Below, one piece after another: positions 1 through 5,250 of a stretch of DNA of 5,972 nt. Positions within the stretch are counted from its first letter, which is position 1. Every line of letters begins with the position of its first letter. The stretch spans positions 1-5,972 of the forward strand of contig JAUHWE010000316.1 of the NCBI GenBank assembly GCA_030424825.1, read 5' to 3'. Origin of the DNA: Verrucomicrobiia bacterium. GTDB lineage: Bacteria; Verrucomicrobiota; Verrucomicrobiia; Opitutales; Opitutaceae. Below the pieces are notes generated by a model. The model was not told where the DNA came from. It did not search any database and saw only the letters and a program-made list of their open reading frames with translations. The translations under genes were made by a program, and so were the position numbers.

Positions 1-40
1 GGAGCTCGATTCAACGTAACCTTTAACCGATCAATTAACA

Positions 41-436
41 ATGGATAGAGAAATAACAGCCCTTATCGCGGATGACGAAGCGCATATGCGCACATTCATG
101 AAGCTACTGCTCATGGATCTCGGCATCAAGAAAGTCTATCTAATGCAAAATGGGATGGACGCTATAGATGCCTACAAGGAGTACGAGCCAGACCTCGTCC
201 TCCTCGACATCAATATGAATGTCATGAACGGGCTCGATGCTCTTAAGCAAATTAAGAAGATCAATCCGGATACCAAAGTGGTTATGATGACCGCCGTCTC
301 TACTCGCGACTCGGTTGACCAGTGCAGCAGAACTGGGGCCTCTTTCTACATTCTCAAAACTCAAACTCCGGACGAAATTCGAGCCCGATTGAAAGACGCG
401 ATCGATTCCATTGGAATAATAGCCAAAAAACCTTAA
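41..436 (+). CDS. CheY-like single-domain response regulator
   Basis: The 131-residue product is a stand-alone receiver (REC) domain with no output domain. The acidic pair is D11-D12, the phospho-acceptor is D56 in LLDINM, the switch Thr is T84 in MMTA, the switch aromatic is Y103 and the conserved Lys is K106. All catalytic positions are present, so it should accept phosphate from a histidine kinase, which is not in the window. One deviation is that K106 is followed by Thr rather than the usual Pro. The length equals that of CheY, so it probably acts through protein contacts in the cytoplasm rather than by binding DNA. The ATG at 41 starts directly before the beta-1 strand (ITALIADD), which supports this start; no Shine-Dalgarno sequence precedes it. 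The stop lies 3 nt before the next gene, and the third gene is a GspE/PilB-type ATPase, suggesting control of secretion or pilus extension. That role is inferred from context only. Confidence 0.93.
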   Translation: MDREITALIADDEAHMRTFMKLLLMDLGIKKVYLMQNGMDAIDAYKEYEPDLVLLDINMNVMNGLDALKQIKKINPDTKVVMMTAVSTRDSVDQCSRTGASFYILKTQTPDEIRARLKDAIDSIGIIAKKP

Positions 437-439
437 ATA

Positions 440-634
440 ATGGATACATCCAATCCCCCAAAATCAGAGAGACGGATTACCAGTCTGGACGAGCATATTA
501 TTAAATATGACTACGCTCAGATGCGTCGGGAAGCGCAATCAGAATTCGATGCGTCACTCTCGACCCGTGAGCTAATTGATCAAGAGTCAATCGCTAAGAT
601 CTTCCAGTTAAACAAAGACGATGAGAGAAATTAA
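440..634 (+). CDS. Unrecognised 64-residue soluble protein between receiver and ATPase
   Basis: I do not recognise this family. The product is small, polar and charged (14 Asp/Glu against 10 Lys/Arg). It has no signal peptide, no membrane segment and no cysteine. The first 12 residues are Pro/Ser/Lys-rich and look disordered; residues about 16-57 look helical, with hydrophobic positions such as I20/I21, M28, F36, L40, L45/I46 and I51/I54/F55. The main support for a real gene is placement: its ATG follows the receiver stop by 3 nt, and its last 14 nt overlap the ATPase start in another frame (GATGAG, with ATG at 621). That pattern is typical of translational coupling. Neither junction shows a Shine-Dalgarno sequence. 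It could be an adaptor linking receiver to ATPase, or a detached N-terminal segment of the ATPase, but nothing in the sequence proves either. Chance ORFs of this length do occur, so confidence is moderate. Confidence 0.68.
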   Translation: MDTSNPPKSERRITSLDEHIIKYDYAQMRREAQSEFDASLSTRELIDQESIAKIFQLNKDDERN

Positions 635-2330
635 GTCAGAAAAATTCCTCGCACTCGTCGAAGCGACGGAGAAAATCGAGCCGGAGACGCTTAGCGCGAT
701 GGCCAACAAGTACAAGGACAACCATAGCAGCCTTCTACTTGAGATCGTCGACAAGGGTTATTTGAGGAGCGATGTCGCCGGTGAACTGTGGGCACGGGCG
801 ATAGGTTCCACCTTTGTCGACCCTATGTCGATCAACATCTCTTGTGACGGTGAGCAGACGCTTCCTCTCGAAATGGCTAAGCGCGTCAAGGCCATCCCTC
901 TGTATGAGTTCAATGGGTACATAACCCTTGCGATGGAAGATCCGATGAACCGACAGGTCGTCGAATCTCTGGAACGCTACCTTCAATACCGCGTCAGCCC
1001 TGTATTCGCACTTCCTCAAGACATTGAACAGGCCATAGGTCTACACTACAACACCGACCTATCTTTCGACAGTGCCCTAGAGGAACTTGAAGTGCTCAGT
1101 GCCGGTGGTGACCTGAGCGCGATGGATGGAGAGCAGCTCATTAAGATGGTTGAATCAAGCGAGTTGGTTCACCTAACCAATCGCATGTTCATCACAGCGT
1201 TTAAACAAGGCGCGAGTGACATCCACCTTGAGTCTCACAAAGGCAGCGGTCTTCTCCGATTCCGAGTCCACGGGCATTTGCGAGACATCGTACATCTTCC
1301 AGAAAAGGTCAAGAATGCCATGCTTGTCCGGATTAAGTTTCTCGCTGAGATGGATATTGCCAACGCCCTTACCCCTCAGGATGGGCGATTCTCCATGGAG
1401 GTTGCGGCGTTTGAGCAGAATTTCCGGATATCTACCTGTCCCGGCCTCCACGGCGAAAAGATTGTAATCAGACTTTTGGGACAGGCCGGCCAAAAAGGCG
1501 TACCCACATTCGACCAGCTATTCCTTGCCAAGAGCAACTTGAAACGGTTCCGCAATGCGGTCTCTAAGCCAAACGGCTTGTATATCGTCACTGGACCTAC
1601 TGGTTCTGGAAAAACAACGACTTTGTATTCGGCTTTAGACTACTTAAATGATCGTGATCGCAACATCATGACCATCGAGGATCCCGTCGAGTATCAACTC
1701 CCTGGAGTCAACCATTTCGAGGTCAACCACAAGTCTGGCCGCGATTTCAAATCCATTCTTCGCTCGGCTCTGCGTCAAGATCCGGACATCATTCTGGTGG
1801 GGGAAATCCGTGATGCAGAAACTGCCAAGATCGCCACTGAGGCCGCTTTAACGGGTCACTTGGTGCTATCGACACTCCATACCAACAATGCCATTCAGGC
1901 GATTCTACGTCTGACTGAGATTGGTGTAGATCCCTTCATGGTAGCTCCTTCAATCAATGGAGTTATGTCACAACGCTTGGTAGGTCGGATTTGCGAAAGC
2001 TGCAAGGAGTCCTATACGCCCAACGAAGAAGTGCTCAACAAGTATTTTGAACCCGGCACAGCGAGGAACGCTACCCTGTTCAGGGGGCGGGGATGCAAAT
2101 CCTGTCGCATGACCGGCATCTCCGGACGCGTTGCCATTCACGAGGTTCTTGAAATATCTGAAGAGATGCGGAGCATGATCTCCAACTGTGACCCGCTAGA
2201 CAAATTGCAACAGGCAGCCCGGGAAATTGGGTGTATGTCCTTGCGAGTTGACGCCCTCAAAAAAGCCATCCTCGGCCTAACGACTATCGAGGAAGTCGAG
2301 AAAGCGACCGTTCCAGAATACGGAATTTAG
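621..2330 (+). CDS. GspE/PulE/PilB-family type II secretion or type IV pilus assembly ATPase
   Basis: The 569-residue product is a complete hexameric motor ATPase of the type II secretion/type IV pilus extension family, which acts at the cytoplasmic face of the inner membrane. Residues about 30-145 form an N-terminal GspE/MshEN-like domain. An N2 domain follows, with ASDIHLES (198-205) and PQDGRF (252-257). The catalytic domain has Walker A GPTGSGKT (325-332), an Asp box with E353-D354-P355, Walker B DPDIILVGE (387-395, catalytic E395) and a His box TGHLVLSTLHT (411-421). A zinc-binding tetracysteine is present: C458-x2-C461 and C492-x2-C495. This marks GspE/PilB extension-type motors rather than PilT retraction motors. 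The sequence alone does not separate GspE from PilB, so no symbol is given, and no other secretion or pilus gene lies nearby. The N-terminal c-di-GMP-type motif looks degenerate (S37, L39 at the expected Arg and Gly). The start at 621 overlaps the previous gene by 14 nt. Confidence 0.95.
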   Translation: MREIKSEKFLALVEATEKIEPETLSAMANKYKDNHSSLLLEIVDKGYLRSDVAGELWARAIGSTFVDPMSINISCDGEQTLPLEMAKRVKAIPLYEFNGYITLAMEDPMNRQVVESLERYLQYRVSPVFALPQDIEQAIGLHYNTDLSFDSALEELEVLSAGGDLSAMDGEQLIKMVESSELVHLTNRMFITAFKQGASDIHLESHKGSGLLRFRVHGHLRDIVHLPEKVKNAMLVRIKFLAEMDIANALTPQDGRFSMEVAAFEQNFRISTCPGLHGEKIVIRLLGQAGQKGVPTFDQLFLAKSNLKRFRNAVSKPNGLYIVTGPTGSGKTTTLYSALDYLNDRDRNIMTIEDPVEYQLPGVNHFEVNHKSGRDFKSILRSALRQDPDIILVGEIRDAETAKIATEAALTGHLVLSTLHTNNAIQAILRLTEIGVDPFMVAPSINGVMSQRLVGRICESCKESYTPNEEVLNKYFEPGTARNATLFRGRGCKSCRMTGISGRVAIHEVLEISEEMRSMISNCDPLDKLQQAAREIGCMSLRVDALKKAILGLTTIEEVEKATVPEYGI

Positions 2331-2368
2331 GAACGAAACTGAAAATCCGTCGGGTTCCAATTGTTGAT

Positions 2369-2420
2369 GTTGGAGCGGCCCCAATACCAACAGAGGATCG
2401 CGATGCAAAACCGCTCCTAC
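2369..2420. repeat. REP/REPIN-like inverted pair between convergent genes
   Basis: Two 10-nt arms, GTTGGAGCGG (2369-2378) and CCGCTCCTAC (2411-2420), are inverted copies with one mismatch, separated by 32 nt. Read on the - strand, the right unit starts GTAGGAGCGG and runs on to CGCGATCC, so GGA-GCG can pair with CGC-(GA)-TCC around a small loop. A GTAG head followed by an imperfect palindrome is the layout of bacterial REP elements. The left unit can also fold locally (TGTTGG 2368-2373 with CCAACA 2387-2392). Its place in the 137-nt gap between two convergent genes is the usual REP location, where such structures may also protect 3' ends or help terminate transcription. No T-run follows, so a classic intrinsic terminator is not claimed. 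One copy in one window cannot prove a repeat family. Confidence 0.45.
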
Positions 2421-2467
2421 GGACTAAATTGAATATTGTATCCTGACCTTTCTGCTTCAGTGGCGGG

Positions 2468-3691
2468 TTAATGCACCGGTGCTAAAGCCCCCTTCGATTG
2501 TCCGATCTCCTCAAGTAATTCCTCGAACCAAGGCTCTTCCGTATTGAACGGCTTTCCACCTTTGATCCGCTCAAATTCACAAGCCCGCATGATGCCATTG
2601 TTATCCTCATCGTGTCCCACAACGCCGCTGAGCCCGGCAAACGCAGATTCGACAGCGGTATCCACGCAGCTTTTGATTAGATTCAAGTCCTTCGGGTTTG
2701 CCGCAGCGGCACGAGAATAGTAGCCGCTCTTCTGCACGAGAACTTTATCTGCATCGATTTTTTCCGCGAACTGCTTGGCGAAATATTGGCCCGGATTAAT
2801 AAAATCGAGCTGCACATGACCGAAGGCATCCCGAACGATTTCTTCACCCGCCGCTTCTTTGGCCGCAACAATCGCATCGACACCTGCCCCTTCGCTTAGG
2901 AAAATATTCACGTTGTCATGCTCGTCCATGATCTTCGTCAGGCGCTCCGCTTCCGCATCGAGATCGACTTCGAGTTCTGGCAGGTAAACCGCGTGTACAT
3001 CATGACGCTCTCGGCTCAAACCAATCTCAGGGACCCACTCCTTGTGCTTTAGCCGGTCATGATACTCTTTCGCGGTCGCTGCAGCGAGCCACCCGCAATG
3101 GCGCCCCATTATTTCGTGAATGATCAGCATGCGGGAATTCGAATTATGTTCCGCAACCACGTTGGAAAAATGATTCGCTGCATGCTCGGCTGCAGTCCAG
3201 GCCCCCAAGGTCTGACGAATGGGATAAACGTCGTTGTCGATGGTCTTCGGCATGCCGATGACCCTCAGCTCGTAGTCGTTCTTGGCCAAGTAAGCCGCGA
3301 GATCGGCAGCCGCCGTGTTGGTATCATCGCCACCGATCGTATGCAGCACATCGACACCATCCTTAACCAGCTGATCGGCAGCCACTTGTTGTGGATCCTG
3401 TCCTTCTTTGACGAGGCCGCGCTTAACGCAGTCGGCGACATTAGTGAGCTTAACCCGAGAATTGCCAATTGGGCTGCCTCCGTAGAGGTGGAGAATCCCT
3501 GCATTCTTACGTATTTCGGGGGACACTTTGTAGCTGAGCCCTTTGAGAAGCCCCCAGTACCCGTTCTTGTAGCAAATAATCTCAACTTCCGGCGCAATCT
3601 CCGTGTAGCGCTGTATGAGACCGCCAATAGCGGAAGATAAACAAGGGGCCAAGCCGCCTGCGGTTAGAATGCCAACTTTTTTTACTGTCAT
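2468..3691 (-). CDS. pfp: Pyrophosphate-dependent 6-phosphofructokinase
   Basis: The 407-residue enzyme interconverts fructose 6-phosphate + PPi and fructose 1,6-bisphosphate + Pi in the cytoplasm; the family reaction is reversible and serves glycolysis and gluconeogenesis. The phosphate-binding start is GILTAGGLAPCLSSAIGG (7-24). GGDDT (120-124) has Asp at position 123, where ATP enzymes have Gly, and MPKTIDND (147-154) has Lys149 in place of the ATP-type Gly; these two residues are the established signature for PPi over ATP use. D152 is the catalytic base. Sugar-phosphate contacts include MGR (195-197), SEGAG (266-270) and KSGYYSR (321-327). Length and motifs match from memory the Propionibacterium freudenreichii-type PPi enzyme (about 404 residues), and the gene looks intact. 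The start is the ATG immediately before KKVGIL; no Shine-Dalgarno sequence is visible. It stands alone, with a likely promoter about 100 nt upstream. Confidence 0.95.
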   Translation of the reverse strand: MTVKKVGILTAGGLAPCLSSAIGGLIQRYTEIAPEVEIICYKNGYWGLLKGLSYKVSPEIRKNAGILHLYGGSPIGNSRVKLTNVADCVKRGLVKEGQDPQQVAADQLVKDGVDVLHTIGGDDTNTAAADLAAYLAKNDYELRVIGMPKTIDNDVYPIRQTLGAWTAAEHAANHFSNVVAEHNSNSRMLIIHEIMGRHCGWLAAATAKEYHDRLKHKEWVPEIGLSRERHDVHAVYLPELEVDLDAEAERLTKIMDEHDNVNIFLSEGAGVDAIVAAKEAAGEEIVRDAFGHVQLDFINPGQYFAKQFAEKIDADKVLVQKSGYYSRAAAANPKDLNLIKSCVDTAVESAFAGLSGVVGHDEDNNGIMRACEFERIKGGKPFNTEEPWFEELLEEIGQSKGALAPVH

Positions 3692-3735
3692 GGAAATCGA
3701 TTAGATAAATTGGTTAAGGAATCGGAGCTGATGAG

Positions 3736-3783
3736 CCCATCTCCCCAAAGAATGGGTACCGCTAGACCGTTTCTAAATGAAAC
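3736..3783 (-). other. Two hairpins in the phosphofructokinase mRNA leader
   Basis: If transcription starts near 3789 from the promoter at 3796-3823, the pfp transcript carries a leader of roughly 98 nt. It contains a perfect 5-bp hairpin with a 5-nt loop (arms 3769-3773 and 3779-3783, GTTTC/GAAAC). It also contains a second 5-bp inverted repeat with an 11-nt loop (arms 3736-3740 and 3752-3756, CCCAT/ATGGG). I do not recognise a riboswitch class, and neither stem is followed by a T-run. Short stems like these can arise by chance, so a regulatory role is only a possibility. Confidence 0.25.
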
Positions 3784-3795
3784 TCAAGCCTCCTG

Positions 3796-3823
3796 ATTAT
3801 AGGTTTTGCAGACCTGTCGCCAA
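3796..3823 (-). promoter_or_regulatory. Sigma-70-type promoter for pfp
   Basis: On the - strand, TTGGCG (3818-3823) and a perfect TATAAT (3796-3801) are separated by 16 nt. The -35 box matches TTGACA at four of six positions and the -10 box matches at six of six. There is no extended -10 TG. The predicted start is about 3789, some 98 nt before the pfp ATG. It sits at a sensible distance in a gap otherwise without genes. It is a motif-only call. Confidence 0.55.
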
Positions 3824-3827
3824 CAGG
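3813..3827 (-). promoter_or_regulatory. Dyad overlapping the pfp -35 box, possible operator
   Basis: CCTGT (3813-3817) and ACAGG (3823-3827) form a perfect 5-bp inverted repeat with a 5-nt spacer, and the dyad covers the -35 hexamer of the promoter just described. That position would let a dimeric regulator block or assist RNA polymerase. No regulator gene is in the window, and a 5+5 dyad in a 284-nt gap can arise by chance. Confidence 0.3.
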
Positions 3828-3859
3828 AACGGCCTTATCCCGCTATCTGCTGACGACAA

Positions 3860-3885
3860 ATCCCGGTAATTCAATCTATCGGGAT
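3860..3885 (-). terminator. Hairpin downstream of the DUF4399 gene, possible weak terminator
   Basis: The arms 3860-3865 (ATCCCG) and 3880-3885 (CGGGAT) pair perfectly. On the + strand the stem extends to 9 pairs with one G-T wobble and an 8-nt loop; on the - strand the wobble becomes an A-C mismatch. The hairpin lies about 90 nt past the stop of the DUF4399 gene and before the pfp promoter. This is where a terminator for the envelope genes would be expected. It is followed on the - strand only by TTTG, so intrinsic termination would be inefficient. Confidence 0.3.
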
Positions 3886-3975
3886 CCGCAGGGCAGACCG
3901 CACAGGACATTGATGGACCAACCACTTTTCTCCAGCTCCTGAAACGCCTCAAGCGACAACCCTTTTGAAAAACCG

Positions 3976-4404
3976 CTACTCGACTGTAATGGTGATTTTC
4001 TTAGAAATCACAGCCGGGGAATGAGGAAGGTGTATTTTGTCGCCCAATACCAACTGTAGGGTGTGCTTTCCGGGAGAAAGTTCAATTTTCGCCTCCGTTT
4101 GGCCTTTACCGAAATGCTTCACATTGTCGGTAGCTGGCAAGGGTAAATCCATATTTGGCAATTTGTCCAAATCAATAATCAGGTGATGATGTCCCGTATC
4201 CGGTATATCAACACCGGCAGGAGCAACCCCCATACCGACGAGTCCAAAGCGTACCCGTACCGGAGACTTCACCGTCGCTCCATCCTTTGGAGAAATGATG
4301 TACACTTTCGCACCCTTTGGCGAAGGAGTCTTTGGAAGGCCGTCAACAGCGATAAGCGGTGACGCAATTAATGATAAGACAAGTAAAGATAGAACAGTTT
4401 TCAT
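3976..4404 (-). CDS. Secreted DUF4399-family protein
   Basis: The 142-residue product is a small exported protein of the DUF4399 family, whose function is not established. Residues 1-19 form a signal peptide: Lys2, a hydrophobic core (VLSLLVLSLIA) and a probable cut after SPLIA. The mature domain has the family hallmarks: a start like AKVYIISPKDGATVKSPVRV (32-51), FGLVGMGVAPAG (53-64), the histidine cluster GHHHLIID (71-78), FGKGQTE (98-104) and PGKHTLQLVLGD (111-122). The fold is likely an all-beta, Ig-like domain in the periplasm. The three consecutive His could bind metal, but this is unproven. I chose ATG at 4404; an in-frame TTG at 4413 would add three residues and puts no better signal in front. 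Neither has a Shine-Dalgarno sequence. The gene lies 88 nt after the LolA-like gene, in AT-rich DNA that may hold its own weak promoter; a TATAAA at about 4430-4435 is the only hint. Confidence 0.88.
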   Translation of the reverse strand: MKTVLSLLVLSLIASPLIAVDGLPKTPSPKGAKVYIISPKDGATVKSPVRVRFGLVGMGVAPAGVDIPDTGHHHLIIDLDKLPNMDLPLPATDNVKHFGKGQTEAKIELSPGKHTLQLVLGDKIHLPHSPAVISKKITITVE

Positions 4405-4492
4405 AATATTCAAAACAGGTTAGAACTTAGTTTATATTTTTAATTTACGTGTATCCAGTGTTTAAGTCGAGAAAACCTAAAGAGCCCAAAAA

Positions 4493-5227
4493 CTATTCCG
4501 GCATGCTAAACAGCGCTTCATCCACTGGCACATTAGGTTCAAAACGGGTGACTTTCATAACCATACTCATCCCCATCATTTTGGCATCAAAATGAACCGG
4601 CATTAATAGGTCGCCCATTTTTTCGTAAGAAATTACACGAGCCGAAACGGGCACCTCACCTTGCTCACCCATATCTTCGATGGTGTCCATTTTTTGCAAG
4701 AGTCCTGTCCCTTCATCAAAATACAGCGTTTCTGGGTGAGACCCATCAACCGTAATACATTGTACGATCAGAAGGCCCTCTCCGTCCCTGCCCGCCATCT
4801 TGGCGGACTCATATTTTTCCGCCAGCTTCAACCCTTCCTTGAAATCAGTGTCAGACAGCAGTTTTTCCAGTTCAGCACCCACTAGCTCGCGGCTTCCTTG
4901 CACCGGATCGACCGACCATCCTTTATCCCCATCGTAGCCCTGTTTCATCTGCCCGATTCCCTGGATCTCCATTACCGCATAGATTTTATTAGGCTGTTTA
5001 AAGGAGACCTCCCGCTCCATGCTCATTCCAATCGAAGGCATCTCAATTGTCATGTGCATCAGAGCCGTATCGATCGAATCATAGGCTTGCTCACCCCCCA
5101 GCGCAGCTGCGTAGTTTTCAAATATCCTTAGTGCCGCCGCCTCAATCTCCGCGAACGCTTGGGATCCAGAGGATACTGAAGCGACCGAAAGAAAACAAAT
5201 AGCTGAAAAACGAAATAGCTCCCTCAT
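4493..5227 (-). CDS. Exported LolA-like (outer-membrane lipoprotein-sorting-like) protein
   Basis: The 244-residue product begins with a type I signal peptide (R2, hydrophobic stretch 5-16, probable cut after AFA at 26). C12 is not in a good lipobox, so a lipoprotein is less likely. The mature part starts with a helix containing YAAALGGEQAY (39-49), followed by strand-rich sequence with GYDGDKGW (97-104). It ends with LLMPVHFDAK (207-216) and the VDEALFSMPE tail (235-244). This layout is seen in periplasmic LolA/LppX-like proteins that cup lipids and in modules attached to M16 or S41 proteases in several phyla. No substrate can be read from the sequence. Methionine is abundant (19 of 244), concentrated at 57-70 and 217-224. 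The start lies 23 nt after the S41 peptidase stop, so the two are probably co-transcribed and work together in the periplasm. No Shine-Dalgarno sequence precedes the ATG. Confidence 0.8.
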   Translation of the reverse strand: MRELFRFSAICFLSVASVSSGSQAFAEIEAAALRIFENYAAALGGEQAYDSIDTALMHMTIEMPSIGMSMEREVSFKQPNKIYAVMEIQGIGQMKQGYDGDKGWSVDPVQGSRELVGAELEKLLSDTDFKEGLKLAEKYESAKMAGRDGEGLLIVQCITVDGSHPETLYFDEGTGLLQKMDTIEDMGEQGEVPVSARVISYEKMGDLLMPVHFDAKMMGMSMVMKVTRFEPNVPVDEALFSMPE

Positions 5228-5233
5228 CTAGAC

Positions 5234-5247
5234 CGCGTTATCACGCG
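5234..5247 (-). other. Small hairpin between the S41 and LolA-like genes
   Basis: CGCGT (5234-5238) and ACGCG (5243-5247) pair perfectly around a 4-nt loop. The hairpin fills most of the 23-nt gap between the S41 stop and the LolA-like ATG, ending 6 nt before that ATG. A stem at this place could slow reinitiation or mark an mRNA processing point. It lacks a T-run, so it is not an intrinsic terminator. Confidence 0.3.
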
Positions 5248-5250
5248 AAA

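Noticed and set aside
1..10. The 10-mer GGAGCTCGAT at the left edge recurs at 5901-5910, suggesting a possible flanking direct repeat.
   Set aside because: Several identical 10-mer pairs are expected by chance in 6 kb. The match stops after 10 bases, and the second copy lies inside the S41 coding region.
2333..2446. Open frame of about 38 codons after the ATPase stop, shifted by 2 nt, with a plausible-looking peptide; a possible frameshifted tail of the ATPase.
   Set aside because: The ATPase already ends at a normal length and position for its family. The frame has no start codon and runs through the REP-like element.
3059..3640. 193-codon + strand ORF opposite pfp.
   Set aside because: It lies entirely antisense to a clear, intact phosphofructokinase, and its translation shows no recognisable domain; it is a shadow frame.
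3731..3796. 21-codon ORF starting with ATG on the + strand in the pfp leader region.
   Set aside because: It is very short, antisense to the likely pfp leader, has no ribosome site, and shows nothing family-like.
3876..4007. Open - strand frame of about 43 codons running out of the DUF4399 3' end, containing a coding-like stretch (EAFQELEKSGW).
   Set aside because: It has no ATG or GTG start; a TTG start would leave 27 residues. The length is within chance expectation and I recognise no family.
4405..4413. TTG start at 4413 for the DUF4399 gene, adding three residues.
   Set aside because: The ATG at 4404 gives a textbook signal peptide start (Met-Lys-Thr), and no ribosome site favours the TTG.
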